Source: Diplolepis rosae (lineage: Eukaryota > Arthropoda > Insecta > Hymenoptera > Diplolepididae). Taken from it: a stretch of DNA of 64,000 bases. The position numbers and the translations under genes are program-made. Each line of letters opens with the position of its first letter. The stretch's first letter is position 1. The DNA is taken from assembly GCA_030998225.1 (NCBI GenBank), contig JAPYXD010000710.1:21178001-21242000 (forward strand), in the 5' to 3' direction. The notes under the pieces are model-generated. The model was given only the letters and a program-made list of their open reading frames with translations, searched no databases and had not been told where the DNA came from. Shown here in pieces: positions 32,129 through 45,501 of this stretch.

Positions 32129-32630
32129 ATAATAGGGCACAATATTGGCCCAATCTCGGCAGCCAAGAGTCGGCCATTGTTATTGGGCCAGTGTCACTGT
32201 TTGCATCAGTCAAGTGCTGGGCTGACGACAGCGGCCTTTTTCGAGTGTTTAAATTTACCGACCTTCAGCCGAAACTTGGCCCAGTATCGGCCCTATACCA
32301 AGCCGATAGTCATTTTTACTATGGCATCCAGTTCTGAATGTAGAAGAGCCAAAGTCGGGCTCATGGGCGGCACATTACTGGGCCATGTGTCACTTTTACC
32401 ACGGCAAACCATCCTGGAAGTGAGAAAACCAGAGTTCGGCACAGCATTGGCCCGTTGCTGTGCCGAAAACAAGTGCTGGCGGCCAGAGTTTGGGCCAGCA
32501 TTGGCCGCCAAGTGCATACCGGAGTTATCATTCCAGCAACGGCACGATATTGGCAGCCGATCTTCGGCAAATTTTTGGCGATGCTGGGCCAGTGTTGGGC
32601 CGTATCTAATTTCGCACTTGGGATAGTCCA
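32129..32630. repeat. GC-rich island of GGCCCA-type words
   Basis: A sharply bounded, GC-rich block made of diverged words such as ATTGGGCCAGTGT, GTATCGGCCCTA and GCATTGGCCGCC in both orientations. Open frames span it on both strands (up to 187 codons), but both follow the repeat structure, so none is called. It replaces the right arm of a D element. Probably an unclassified transposon. Confidence 0.55.
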
Positions 32631-33510
32631 TATTGAAAATTTTTTCGATACTTTCTGAACTTATGCAAATATGAAGCAATTTTTATAAATCAAAATTTGT
32701 ATAATTATTTGATGAAACATTTTCTAGATTCGAACAAGGTTTGAGAAAATTTTTGATGTTTTTTAAGTAATTCCGTCTCTGCTTCTGGCATCAATGTTCA
32801 ACTTCTAATAATAATCCTCACAGGAAAAATGTAATTATCTTTAAAAGCTAACTGTATATCAGACTCAAGAAAACTGGTTTGATTGAATGAACTGGTTTAT
32901 TTGACTACATTTGGTTAATTTCACGAAAGTTTGTTCAAGTGTTTGGTTAAATCAACGTATTAAAATAGCTTTAAAATGAGTCAAGCAACAAAAATTTTGT
33001 CTGAATTTCGGAAATGCCCAAACTTAAAATTCTTTTTGTTTAAGGGCATGTACTATATTGGTCAAGTGATTATATACGTTGCTACAACTTTTTTTCAAAA
33101 ATTATAATTATATACAATGATCAACTTTTTTGATTCATTAATCTAAAGAAAAGTTTCGGAATTTGTCTTAACTAGTCCTTTATCATTTCTCAAAATTTCA
33201 GCAAGAAATAATTACTTTTGAAAAGAAGTTGCAGAACTTAATTACGTCGGTATTACAGCGAATAACTTTCTTTTATTATTCAATCTAAAGAAAAGACACG
33301 AGACCTGCCTTACCAGGTACTTTATTACATTTCAAAATTTCAATGAGAAATAATCATTATTTTTTAAAAAAACTTGCGCCAACTAAACTCATTAGTTTCT
33401 TGATCGATGTGGTTTCGTTTCATTCTACTGTAAAATTTTCAAGAAATCGAATTTTTTTATTTTCTGAAAGTATATACTTTTAGGAATCCCCTCTTCAAGT
33501 ATATTGTGTA
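32631..33510. other. AT-rich sequence, no gene
   Basis: Near 32.87-33.0 kb are GGTTTGATTGAAT-like words suggesting a very old family A/S relative. Nothing else is recognisable. Confidence 0.4.
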
Positions 33511-33765
33511 CATTGAGAAAAAATATTTGATTGAATGAAAGAATATAATTTGTTTAAAAAGTTTTTTTTTATTTAAATAAAAGATTCATTTGAATTAATT
33601 AACATTTGTTTAGTTAAAACAAAATATCTTTGGGCCAAATAGATATTTGTTTAAATCAAATAAATTTTTATTTGGTTCAAAGATACTTTGAATCAAAAAA
33701 ATTTTAATTAAAAAAAATAATTTCTTCAAATCAAAGAAAGTTTTTATCGAAACGATTTTTTATTG
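33511..33765. mobile_element. Family A foldback, decayed
   Basis: CATTGAGAAAAAATATTTGA is preceded by TA, and the body matches family A. The right end is lost. Confidence 0.65.
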
Positions 33766-34106
33766 GATATGAGGAATAAAAAAAATAATAAACCGATTTT
33801 CCTCAAAATTTATTTCAATGTTCTGTATAATGGTAGCTCCGTCCAGTAGTAAAATTATATTTTTTAAATAATAATTTGTATTTTTCATTAAAAATAAAAC
33901 AAAAAATTGTGATTTTTTTACTTTTTTCTTTTAACTTCAAAGAAAATATTTTTTCTTCATTTTAAATAGATAAATTTACTACGGAATAAAGAAACATATT
34001 TTCTGATTAATAATCCGTTCCATTTTTTTTATTATAGATTTGCCAATGCAGATTAATTACCAACACCAGCTGGAGTGAAATTTGCAATGCTCTTTTTTCA
34101 ACGCCA

Positions 34107-34447
34107 CACTCAGAGAAAAGATTTGATTGAATGAAAGAAAATAATTCGTTTGAAAGGCTTTTTTTGATTCAAACATAAGATTTACATGAATTAATTAACT
34201 TTTATTTGTTCCAAACAAAATATCTTTGGGCCAAATAAATATTTGTTTGGATCAAATCAATTTTTCGTTAAAATAAACAAATTATTGCATTCGCATTATA
34301 TCAAAAATATAATTTGTTTTATTTATAGCAGAAATTTGTTTGATTTGAACAAATTTTAATTCATTCAAATAAATAATTTTTTTTAATCAAAGAAAGTCTT
34401 TCAAGCAAATAATTTTCTTTCATTCAATCAAATTTTTTTTCTGAGTG
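34107..34447. mobile_element. Family A foldback, CA duplication
   Basis: CACTCAGAGAAAAGATTTGA and its inverse; CA lies directly on both sides. Body as in other A copies. Confidence 0.87.
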
Positions 34448-35200
34448 CATCTTTAATATATTTTATATATTATATTATGATATATTATATGAAAAAGAAA
34501 ATTCCTAAAATATACCTATTTTTCTGCCTGTCACAGTAGAACATCCCAACAAATGATTCAAAACATCGATTTAATCTTATTTTGAAAATAAATTTATGAA
34601 ATTTTTGGCAGTATACCTTATATTGTATATATGTTAGTATTAATGATACTTTTAGTGTTTTCAGGCTGGTTTATTTAACAAGGACGCCTTGCTCGAACCT
34701 CATTTCTTGTCGAAGTTCCAGTGGCATGTATTTACGTTGCAAAGAGAGCATTCATTGTCTTTCAGTCAAGGCGTTCCTCTCTTGTACGTGATGGCAGTTC
34801 ATGCGGCAGCAAAGTCACCGTTTCATAATTATGCTTTTTTAGATCTCGTACAACCTGATTTCTCCCCAAACAGTTACGTTTTGGTGTTTATGCCCAATCT
34901 ACCTTAATCCCGATTGAAAAATAAATCGACTTTTTAACCCAATGTGTAATCATTTATCTATTCCTCCTTTTCCCCCTCATAGCCAAATAAAAATAAAATA
35001 AATAAAACAATCAAAATTTGAAAAAGTTTAATAATGTTTAACTTTTTTCCTGATGGAACTAAGAAAAATTCTATTTTTAATCCCAAAGACTAAATTTCTA
35101 CTGCTTCAAAAATTAAAAACTTAGAAAATTTAAAAAATTTGAAACCTCACATGCATCGAAATTAAAGTTATTGAATGATTGAGCACAATTCTTATTTAAC
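34448..35200. other. Unique sequence, no supported gene
   Basis: 34.66-34.91 kb is GC-richer with a 72-codon frame lacking motifs. Confidence 0.45.
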
Positions 35201-35873
35201 TTAAGGTAGTACGATCACGAAAATTAGACCTCAGGCAAAAAAAGATAATTTTGCTTTCAAAAATAGCAATATTATTATTGAAGGGCTAATTTCAAAGAGA
35301 AAAGATTATTTTTCATGAAAAAAATTTGAAACACAAAAAAATAATGTTATTAATAAATTTTATTTTTGCCCAAACTTATTTTCTTATCGCTTGGAGCAAA
35401 ATTTTTAAAAATGATGCGATTCTAATAAATCACGGTTCATTTTTTTAGAAAAAAGATTCTCTACAACTTGACTGTTTCTTATTTTTGAAATTGAATTAAT
35501 TATTATCAAATACAGCAATTTGTTTAAAAAAATTTTGTTTTGAAAAATTGTTTTTTTATAATTTTAGACATTAAAGAATTCATTTTCAAAAATCGGAAAC
35601 GGTCAAGTTGTAGAGAATCTTTTTCCTAAAAAAATGAACCATGATTTATTAGAATCGCATCATTTTTAAAAATTTGGCTCGAAGCCATAAGAAAATAAGT
35701 TTGGGCAAAAATAAAATTTATTAATAACATTATTTTTTTGTATTTCAAATTTTTTTCATGAAAAATAATATTTTCTCTTTCAAATTAGCCCTTCAATAAT
35801 AATATTGCTATTCTTGAAAGCAAAATCATCTACTTTTGCCAGAGGTCTAATTTTCGTGCTCGTACTACCTTAA
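35201..35873. mobile_element. Family D foldback, TTAA-bounded, complete
   Basis: TTAAGGTAGTACGATCACGA and its inverse bound the element; arms pair through the centre. It shares its right TTAA with the following F element, as at 28.05 kb. Confidence 0.9.
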
Positions 35874-36298
35874 GGGAATCCATCTTTAATATTTTTATTT
35901 CTTAAATTTATACCTTCCATATACATTTTTTTATGTTCAGTACCTTTAATTAGAAAGTTTTTGGTTTTTTTCAATTCCAGCACCTTTATCTATTTTTAAA
36001 CTGAACATTTTGAGTTTTTTGGGCATTTTTTTGACATTTTTTGACTTTGAATAACTTTTTTGTTTTTGAACCAATTGTCATAATTCTTTTTTTTATTTTA
36101 TTTCTTACAATGTGTAGCAACTTTTTGCATATACCAAAAAAATTCCCGAAAAACTCAAAAGTTTTAGTTTAAAAATAAAGGTGCTGGAAAATAATAAAAA
36201 ACCAAAACCTTCCTAAATAAAGGTACTAAACGTAAAATATTTATATTGAAGGTTTAAACTCAAAAAATAAAAATATTAAAGGTTTCGGATCCCCTTAA
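35870..36298. mobile_element. Family F foldback, TTAA-bounded
   Basis: TTAAGGGAATCCATCTTTAA on the left, GGATCCCCTTAA on the right; the markers TTCAGTACCTTTAATTAGAA and TCCAGCACCTTTAT are paired with their inverses. This is the cleanest F copy because nothing is inserted. Confidence 0.88.
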
Positions 36299-37257
36299 AA
36301 GGAATAATTTTAGTTGCAAATCAAAGGCTAAAAATGTAATTTCGCAAATAAATTGGAAGGTACTGAAAAATTACAGAAATCCACTTGGAGAAAGTTTAAT
36401 TAATTATTCCCTAAAAATCTTAATAAAAAAAAAGCAAATTTTTTCTACTAAAGCTATTTTTGTATCCAATATTTCGCGAAATGATGAGCAAGTAAAATTT
36501 TAACGGTTTTTGACTTTACACGGCTGGAAATGTATTGAAGCAACGGCGGCAAAAGTCAAATGTCACTCGAATTCAGTGCCCTCTTTTCACTCTTTTCAGT
36601 TTAGTTTAGTTCAGAGGAGGCATGAAAATAGAAAAAAAGGTTTTTCATCACCAGCAGCGCAGGTAGTTATAAGACCGGTGAATCTTTTGTCCGTATCCTG
36701 TACATTACGAGCAATACACGTGAAAACTGACGAAGGTCGTTTTACGACCTCCTGACCACGCTCCGGAAAACTTTTCTAATTGAAGAATTCAAGGAGGACG
36801 TCCAGAAGTTCTTTTTTTAAGACGATCTTGGATCTTAGATCAGTCACGGAAGTGGAAAGATCTAAGTTAACGACTTTTCCAGGAAAGAAGAACTAAAGCT
36901 ACTTACGTCTTACAACTTATGAACTGACTGAAAAATGATCGAAGGCTTTAAATTTCTTTTTATGGTATCGTTATATTATATTCAGACATTGACGACTGAA
37001 CCATCTGCAAAAGCGTCGTTTCAAATTTCTTTAGTCTCAATTTATGAAGACATGAAGATCTCATCTATTACTCATAAAATAGATAGTAAACCTTTGTTTC
37101 TGTCATTTGGATAAATAAAATGTCTAACAAGAAACTTTCAATTCTAAAAAATAGTTTTAAGATTGTAACTTCCTGAAAAATAGAAGATCCAATTATTTTA
37201 ATCGTTAAATTTTCCAGCTCAATTATTGGTTTCCTGATACAGTATTATTTATAAGAA
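36299..37257. other. Unique sequence, GC-richer 36.5-36.9 kb
   Basis: A plus-strand frame of 81 codons at 36.51 kb has no recognisable motif and is not called. No repeats seen. Confidence 0.45.
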
Positions 37258-38164
37258 CACTCTTAAAAATCTTATTAATTTTAATAGACTTTAATATACA
37301 AGTTGTAAATTAAAATTAATAGATTTGTATATTATGAAACATTAATATACATTCATATAAAATGTAATAACTTTTCAATCAAAATATATTGAAATTAACA
37401 AACATTATTAAAATATATACACGTGTGTATTAAAATTCTAATAAAAGTTTGTATTTTTACATTCTCATCATATGAGAAGGTATTGGTTTTATGTCAAAAA
37501 TTACTTTCAGAATTTTCATCAAATCAAATTATTATTATTATTCCTATTATATAAAATTATTCTTATAACATTTTTCCATTAAACTAAAATTAGGAAAGTT
37601 ACAATATGTTAAAACTTGAATTAAGTTTATATCTAAATTTCATTTTTCAGTTAAATTATACGAAATACGAAAAAAAGTTGTGATACATAATTGTTTACTA
37701 CATAAAGATCTACAAGTTTAAATCACAATATTTTTTCATAAGATGTATATTTTTCTTTTTAATTTAAAAAAATGGTGTTGAAAATCCAAAATTCAATTTT
37801 TTAACTATAATATGTGGAATAAGGAAAAAACGTAAGTTTGAAAAATTGTTCGTTTCAATAAGATCTACAAGTTTTGTCTGACATAGTTCCTGATAAAACG
37901 TATATTTTCCATTTTAATTTGAAAAAATATGATTAAAATGTAAAAATTCCACTATTTAAACAAAATATGTTACATGCGAAAAAAACGTTAAGGCGGAAAA
38001 TTATTTGCCTAAATGATGTCTACAAATTCTCAATAGGACATTTTTACCTTTTTGAGATATTTGGAAAATACATTTTTTTTAATCATCTGAACTATTAGAA
38101 AGTTACAGAAATTTATACAGAAAATCGAGTGCGAAGTACGGGTGTCACGATGTGAATGTGTTCC

Positions 38165-38837
38165 TTAAGGTAGTTGTTGCGCCAAAAATCAGTCTCTCGA
38201 AAAAGAAGTTTTTCTATGATTTCAAGACTGGTAATTATATCATCAGCCGTGTCATATGTAAGGAAAGACACTCTTTTTAATAAAAAAAATTTTTAAATTA
38301 TGAAAAATAATATTTTAATAATGTTTTTTGTAATAGGATATTTCCTTATTATCGCTCCATACCAAATTTTCAAAAATGGTGCGATTCTGATAAATCATGA
38401 ATCATTTTTTTAGGAAAAGGATTCTCTACAACTTTACCGTTTCCGATTTTTGAAAATAAATTCTTTAATGGTTGAAATCATTAAAAAACAATTTTCCAAA
38501 ACGAAATTTTTATAAACAAATTGCTGAATTTGATAATAATTGATTCATTTTAAAAAATCGGAAACGGTAAAGTTGTGGAGAATCCTTTTCCTAAAAAAAT
38601 GATTCATGATTTATCAGAATCGCACTATTCTTGAAAATTTGGTATCGAGCGATAATAAGGAAATATCCTATTACAAAAAACATTATTAAAATATTATTTT
38701 TCGTAATTTAAAAATTTTTTTTATTAAAAAGAGTGTCTCCTTACATATGACACGGCTGATGATATAATTGCCAGTCTTGAAATCATAGAAAAACTTATTT
38801 TTCCAGAGACTGATTTTTGGCGCGACAACTACCTTAA
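38165..38837. mobile_element. Family D2 foldback, TTAA-bounded, complete
   Basis: TTAAGGTAGTTGTTGCGCCA and its inverse; the arms (AAAAATCAGTCTCTCG, TGATTTCAAGACTGGTAATT, TCATCAGCCGTGTCATATG) pair nearly end to end. Related to D by the first 11 bases and by the central TCATGAATCATTTTTT part. Confidence 0.92.
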
Positions 38838-38854
38838 GGCTGATAGAGCCTTAA
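38834..38854. repeat. 21-bp TTAAGGC...GCCTTAA palindrome beside D2
   Basis: Directly overlapping the right TTAA of D2 is a minute palindrome with TTAAGGC ends and a 7-base middle. It may be all that is left of another TTAAGG-type element, or chance. Confidence 0.5.
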
Positions 38855-39002
38855 GTAAATTTAATTTCCTTTTTCATTTAAAATCAAAAATAAATTTAGT
38901 AACTTTGAGAAAATGTAATTGATATCTACAATATTAAAAAATTGACTTGTGCTTCAGTATCAAATTACAAGAAATAAACTTATATGTATTTGAAGAATAT
39001 AA

Positions 39003-39095
39003 AACCGAGCGCGAAGCGCGACGATCGAATCGCGCACCCCAGACGCGCTCAAACTTGCGCGCAATGAGGATGTGCCCGCGAAGCAGGCAGTTTTT
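39003..39095. repeat. GC-rich patch with GCGCGAAGCGCG palindromes
   Basis: CGAGCGCGAAGCGCGACGAT, TCGCGCACCCCAGACGCGCT and TGTGCCCGCGAAGCAGGCA lie in an otherwise AT-rich element. It looks like a dispersed GC-rich repeat, but there is no second copy in the window. Confidence 0.5.
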
Positions 39096-39176
39096 TTAAG
39101 ATTAAAGTATTTTAAATTTAATATACGTTACTGAAAAAAACTTCCATTACATGTAATACAGAAATTTCTAACAGTG

Positions 39177-40699
39177 CAAATAAAAAGATTCTATTCTCTC
39201 CTTCAAATCTTCTTGATTTTTTCTAATGATGCAAGAAATATTGTACCAGTTTTTTTACAACGGTATTTTGTACAATTTGAATAAAAAATTGCAGAACGAA
39301 TAAAGCATTTCGGTTTCGAAAAATGAATTAATTCAGCTGCCAATCTGAAACAATGAAGCATGATCTTTTTGGCCGGACATTGCTTCTCGGAAAGCAATTT
39401 CATAACATTGCACAACTCTTGGAAAGAAAGCAATTGCGGAGGCGCAAGAAAGATTCAACTAAAGTATAAATCGTAAAAATTCGTAAGGTCTCTTATGAGA
39501 AGAGATAGAAAGAATCTTTTATTTTCACTTTCCTTTAGAATTTGGATAGATTCTTTTATGATCTTTTCACCTTTCGTTTCATTTTCCTCTACGGAAATAA
39601 ATGTCAAGATGTCAAGAAATTTTATCACAAGAGTTGTTTCCTTATTCCTTTCAGGATTATGGTCCTGACAGATAAAACGTGACCCCTAAAGTTTTTACAG
39701 GAGTCACAGGTTTCTGAGGATGTCTTTTGATTTTTATACGAGTTTCTTCTATTGTGCAATGAACTTCTATAGCTACAAGAAAATCGTAAAGTTCTTTACA
39801 TAGAGACACGTTCTCCTTTTATGAAGGCCTTGTTGACGTCTATAAAATCTAGACTATTCTGAAATTTCATGGTTTTTGGGCGTCTTTCGGTTTTAAATTT
39901 CAGAACTTTTTGCTTTTTACTTTCGACAGATGCAGAAAAATCTGGTTACGATACATTTATTCCACATAAAAGGATTTCCAAATGAATAGTTGTTTATTTT
40001 TAAACCACCCAAAATTTGTAATGCTTCCACAAATGAATTGTAGTTTTCTAGGCGTAATGAATTCTAGCTCATTGTTTACTTTCATAGCTTATCAGCTACA
40101 TCATTCCAAATCTTTTAGCCTGGACAAATATAAATCTGGGACCTCCCCCCCCCAATAAAAAAAATTAGCGTCGTAAATAAAATTCTAGTTACGGTACTGA
40201 TATCATTTATCGAATTCTTTCAACACATAAAAATAATTTCTATGTTAAAAAGCAAGATTTTCATTTCTTATGCAAAAAACTTAAATATATAATAATTACG
40301 CTTTTGCTACTGTTTTTGAGATTTTTTTACCATTCTGAGAATAAAATTTGGCGGGAAATAAATTGTTGGCGTGTCCATTACGCTATATGGCGATATAAAC
40401 CTAGTATAGATAATGGAATATACGCATGAGATTGTCTTATCTCATGAAACTTGAGCAAGAAGTATTATCATTGCCGCAACACTCGCACATTAGGTATAGT
40501 TATGAAAAATTTTCCTACGTAGAACTATTACTAGCTTTTTAATTTTAATTTTATTGAAAATTAGAATATTTAAAATTTGAATTCATATTTAAGTGAATTT
40601 TATAGCATTTTAATTTTAGAGTTTAAAATTATAGTTTTATTCTTTCTTGATGGGATCTATTAAAAATACAATCTTACTACAATTAGAAGTTATATTCAT
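39177..40699. other. Unique sequence, no supported gene
   Basis: Mixed AT-rich and moderate sequence; a C8 run near 40.145 kb. A 76-codon minus frame near 39.2-39.43 kb has no motif. Confidence 0.45.
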
Positions 40700-41660
40700 T
40701 TAAGGTAGTTCGTTCACGAAAATTAGACCTCAGGCAAAAATAGATAATTTTGCTTTCAAGAATAGCAATATGATTATTGAAGGGCCAATTTGAAAGAGAA
40801 AAGATTATTTTTCATGAAAAAAATTTGAAACACAAAAAAATAATTTTATTAATAAATTTTATTTTTGCCCAAACTTTTTTTCTTATCTTTTCGACCCAAA
40901 TATTAAAAAATGATGCAATTCTAATAAATCACGGGTCATTTTTTTAGGAAAAAGATTCTCTACAACTTGATCGTTTCCAATTTTTGAAAATGAATTTTTT
41001 AATGGCTGAAATTATAAAAAAACAATTTTTCAAAACAAAATTTTTATAAACAAATTGCTTTATTTGATGATAATTAATTCAATTTCAAAAATAGGAAGCG
41101 GCCATACTGTAGAGAATCTTTTTCCCAAAAAAAATGAACTGTGATTTATTAGAATCACGTCATTTTTAAAAATTTGACTCGAAGCGATAACACTGAGAAA
41201 AAAGATTTGATTGAATCAAAGAAAATAATTTGTTTGAACGACTTTCTTTGATTTAAAGAAATGATTTGTTTAAATGAAATAAAATTTGTTTGATACAAAC
41301 AAAATATCTTTGAACCAAATAAATATTTGTTTGAATCATATTAATTTTTCTTCAAAGCAAACAAATTAATGCATTGATATATGGTCAAAGATATAATTTG
41401 TTTGATTTAAGGCAGAAATTTATTTGATTCGAACAAATATTTATTTGGTCCAAAGATATTTTGTTTGAATCAAACAAATTTTGTTTCATTTAAACAAATC
41501 ATTTCTTTAAATCAAAGAAAGTCGTTCAAACAAATTATTTTCTTTGATTCAATCAAATATTTTTTCTCAGTGAAGAAAATAAGTTTTTTTTTTCATAGAA
41601 AATAATCTTTTCTCTTTCAAATTAGCCCTTCAATAATAATATTATTGCTATAATTCTTAC
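40700..41660. mobile_element. Family D foldback, split by A, right end missing
   Basis: TTAAGGTAGTTCGTTCACGA starts the left arm. The right arm stops at CTTCAATAATAATATTATTG, short of its TTAA. A family A copy sits in the right half. Confidence 0.85.
41191..41572. mobile_element. Family A foldback, AA duplication, best copy
   Basis: CACTGAGAAAAAAGATTTGA and its near-perfect inverse; arms of about 170 bp pair almost to the centre. AA flanks both ends. Undisturbed D copies read GCGATAAGAAAAAAAG across the site, so two bases were duplicated. Confidence 0.93.
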
Positions 41661-41721
41661 CCGTCAGAGTCCAATTATGTAAACATTAAGAAGCTATTAA
41701 TTTGTTATTGTTCATTTAATA

Positions 41722-41725
<4 letters not shown>

Positions 41726-41771
<46 letters not shown>

Positions 41772-41780
41772 TATATATAT
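41726..41780. repeat. (TA)n microsatellite
   Basis: About 55 bases of alternating TA with one or two interruptions. Confidence 0.95.
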
Positions 41781-43676
41781 TTAATTCATTGTTAAATTAG
41801 AAAACCTGAAATCTGATAACTTCCAAGTATACAGAACAGCAGATTACTAATCTGAAAATTGAATTTTAATGACGGGAAAAAATAAAAATGAGACAAATTT
41901 TAAATTACCAATCAACTTCAAAAGTAACGAAAGTTTCAAATTTAAAATAAAATTGGTTATACAAAGATATCAGATCAGAAATTCTATGATTTAGATATTT
42001 TTAAATGTTGGTATTAAAACTATAAATGGCTTATAAAATCAAAAGAAATCCTTAGATTCTATATTTTGAAAAATTATTAATTTCTTTGGTTAGAACTCCC
42101 AGTTTAAAAAAATTTATAATTTGCTAATTTTCACATTCTCATAATTTTATATTCAATCAATTATACATAATTGACGTTTTAATCGCTTTAAATGTTCCGA
42201 ACGTTATTAAAACTTCAAAAGCTGGAAGTCGTATTTCAAATATGAAAAGTGCCAAATGTATAGCATGAGAAAGTTAAATACCAGCCCGGAATCAAACAAT
42301 TTTTATAGGTTCAAACTGAAAAATATATATGGGAACCTGAAAAACGAATTTTCTTCCCTCATTTAATGAATAATCCAAAGTATGAAATAAAGTATGCCAG
42401 ATTTTCAAAAGTGCTAATTCGGAAAACTATTAAATTAAACGGAATTTCGTTTGACAACGGAAAATACAAATTTATAAATCTCATAAATAGTTGACAATAA
42501 AACCGAAACTCCTTCTTTTCATTCATGCCTAAAATTTTGGACTATTAAGTAAACCATTCGATTTTGGACAACATATGCGAGGAACCTCTTAAATAAAACA
42601 ACTCTTGTCTCATCGGAATATATAAATATACAAATCTCGTAAATTTCCTCAATCCCCCCAGCGGCTGAATATTTCAATAAAGTATTAAATAAAACCATCC
42701 GATTTTGAACTGAATGTGACGATTGCAGAAGTGCTTAAATTAAACAGACAGACACGAGTCGTAACGGAATATTCAAAAGAGAACAATATATACGATTATT
42801 GCTGAAAAGCAGTACATCAAGATTTCCGAATGTGCGGATTTGGTGGGAAAGAGATCGAAATTGACCTCCCTGGTAACCAGACAAAACGATCTTTATTTTT
42901 CGAGGGGTTTGAACCCCCAAAGCCACCCCCCTAAATAAGAGCACGAGCTCATTGCCAAGGGAAAATTTGGGGTGAGATTTTCAATATAAAGTGACGTTAT
43001 TTCCCACGTGTTTCCAACCCCCTTAGAATCTGTGCTTTGTTAGTTGGAAAACGTGTGGCAAATTTATTAATTCCCAAGCAATTGCGGTCACCAAGGGCGC
43101 TCAATATTTAAGATAACACTTCCTAAGTATATTTGAAAGGTTGATTGACTATCTATCTGGCAGATTTTTCGCGATTGTAAGCATAGAGTTATAAAATAAA
43201 TGAACTCTGAAGTGAAGACAATACAGAAGTATCGTCGTTCGGAGGATTAATCGGGAGTCATGACTCGTGGAGGAGGTCACTGTCCCTCTCGTAAACAGAT
43301 TGCTTTACGCTCAAGGCCAACCGCGTACTACGCGCTGCATACAATAAGATTCTGCGTACGAATCTCGTGCAGATTCTGCAGTTTGGTGGCGCCGAACTCC
43401 ATTCGAACCACTTGCGAATCCAAGACGAAAAGGGTCGATTGCCCCGAATCTTCCTGCCACTATATATAGTAAAAAAAGGACAAAAAAACAAAAACACTTA
43501 TGGTGTGGGTCCCCAGACCCTATAATCTCACTTTTATTAGACAGTTGAATTTTTTAAATGCAGGAGCTTTTAAAAAGTCAATAAATTTTATTACAATATG
43601 ATCGGAACTACGATGGTGTCTTGTAGTTAAATTTAAATAAAGGTTACGTTAACTCAAGAATGGTTTATATTGTCAC
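41781..43676. other. Unique sequence, GC-richer 42.7-43.47 kb
   Basis: 42.74-43.47 kb is GC-richer and repeat-free. Frames of 69-79 codons on both strands overlap and lack motifs. It may be host regulatory or exon-related sequence, but no splice-supported exon could be built. Confidence 0.45.
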
Positions 43677-43678
43677 TA

Positions 43679-44572
43679 CACGAAGAAAAATGTATATTAA
43701 CCCATAATATCTAGATATTGAGGCACAATGTCAGTAGCATTCAACTATGTGACAAACATTTAAATATTCTACTTCAATGCCTGTAGATATTGAAAAAAAG
43801 ATATTAACCACCAGTATCTCAGATATTAAAAATGAATATTCAAGATACTAAACTTCTGAATATCCTCGTTAGTAAACTTGAATGTCTGAGGTACTAAAGT
43901 TAACATCAATATCAGGTATACTGAAAAGGTAAGTTATAGATGTTACAGCTCAATGTCTAAGATACTCAAAAAATTATTTTAAAGGTTATAAAATAACTAC
44001 ATATTCAGTTTTTAGAAAAAAGTCAAACTATATTTTATTATGTACATAAGTATATAGTAGATTTATACATCGCTCTCATTTTCATTATGTGGCATGTCTA
44101 AAATTAATTTAATGTTCTTGTTAGAATCTTAACCTTAACACTAAGGTTAGATTTCATTCTCGGCTATAAACCACATATATTAGAGAAAATATATAACTTA
44201 TATGTTTTACTTACTGCATCTCAAGTTAAAGCCCCGATCACTTTTATTCCATTAGATACACTTATTCGAATTTAAGAAAACTTTAATAAACTTTCAAAAT
44301 TTATCTTTCCGGAACGCTGCAAGCATGTCAATGTTAGATTCACTTAGATTTCGTTGAGAGCGAAAAAGTGATCACATGACCTTTATATATATGCGCGCGC
44401 ACTTCATGCTTCAATATCTAAATTATTGAATCTGAATATCAAATGTTACTTCTCTGGAAAATCTTATATATTGAAAAAAAATATTTTAATATTGCGTGTC
44501 AATATCTATAGATATTATGGATGAATATCTCCTATTTGAATATCTACTTTTCAATATCCATTTTTCTCCGTG
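43679..44572. mobile_element. Element R, foldback, TA duplication
   Basis: CACGAAGAAAAATGTATATT on the left, the inverse of CACGGAGAAAAATGGATATT on the right; TA on both sides. The body is rich in TATCTAGATATTGA-type words, many palindromic. The middle, 43.95-44.4 kb, is unpaired and non-coding. Confidence 0.82.
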
Positions 44573-45439
44573 TAAATATGTTTATTTTGCTTTCTCATGA
44601 GAACAAAAAAATTTTAAATTCAATTTGTGCAGTTTTTTTCTAAATTTCGCTTAGAGAAAAATCTATAAATCTCAACAAAATAGTTTTGTTGGGCATTTTT
44701 TGTTGTCTTAAGAAAATTATTATGCTGGGTCTTGTTTTGTTGAGCCAAGAAAACTTTTTAGTTAACTGAAAGATATACACGATCACGCATGCGCACTAAT
44801 TTATCTCACTGGGATCAACATTACTTGATTGATAAAGTTTGATTCAAATTGATTCAAATTGATGAAATTTCAATGGACTAATTATTTTTAATTGAAATTG
44901 AATCCCAATTATAATCAAATTTTAAAAAGAGAAAAATACTCTTTCCTACCTTATAGCATTTAGTTTTATCTACAAAAATAGCTTGTCAAGACAACAATTA
45001 TTTTATTAGTTGAACAAGAAAATTTTGTTGAGCTAACAAAATAATTGCCAGTGGCCACCAGACGAATTTCAATGAACAAATTATTTTAAATTAAAAATGA
45101 ATCCCAATTATAATCCAATTTTTAAAACAGAAAAAAATCTAACTTCCCCTCCCTTAAAAATAAATCTTTTCAGTTCTTTAAAGCCTCTAGGAGTATTTTA
45201 ATTTGAAATTTTCTGAAATCTGTAAGATTATACATTAAAAATTAAGATTTACAAATAAAGTTTGTGCGTTTTTTTCAAATGCAAGGGAAGAAAAATGCCT
45301 AATTGGCTCCCTTATTTTTATTGAAGAACCTTTGAAGGATGCGAAAAGTTTAAACAACTTGTCAACAATATTTTCACTAGAGTTTTCAAAAAATAGAAAC
45401 AAAATTTAGCGTATATCCCCCGAAAATTCTGAGCAAGTC
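44573..45439. other. AT-rich sequence with old family S-like words
   Basis: Words such as CAACAAAATAGTTTTGTTG near 44.67 kb and TTTTGTTGAGCTAACAAAAT near 45.02 kb resemble family S. Ends cannot be fixed. No gene. Confidence 0.4.
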
Positions 45440-45501
45440 ACGACGAGGGCCAAAGTAAGCCGAGTTTCCTCGTGTCGCCTCGTTTTGCGTGTGGAAACTT
45501 G

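Larger units (their letters stand above)
37258..39176. mobile_element. Element N3, relative of N, with D2 inside
   Basis: The left end is CACTCTTAAAAATCTTATTA with ATTAATTTTAATAGACTTTA following; the right is ATACAGAAATTTCTAACAGTG-like. Flanks AA and CA do not match. No gene exons as in N; instead AT-rich sequence, a D2 insertion and a GC-rich patch. Confidence 0.65.

Noticed and set aside
32063..32626. 187-codon plus-strand open frame
   Set aside because: Starts in a decayed D element and runs through a GC-rich repeat block; the opposite strand is also open. Length reflects composition, not a gene.
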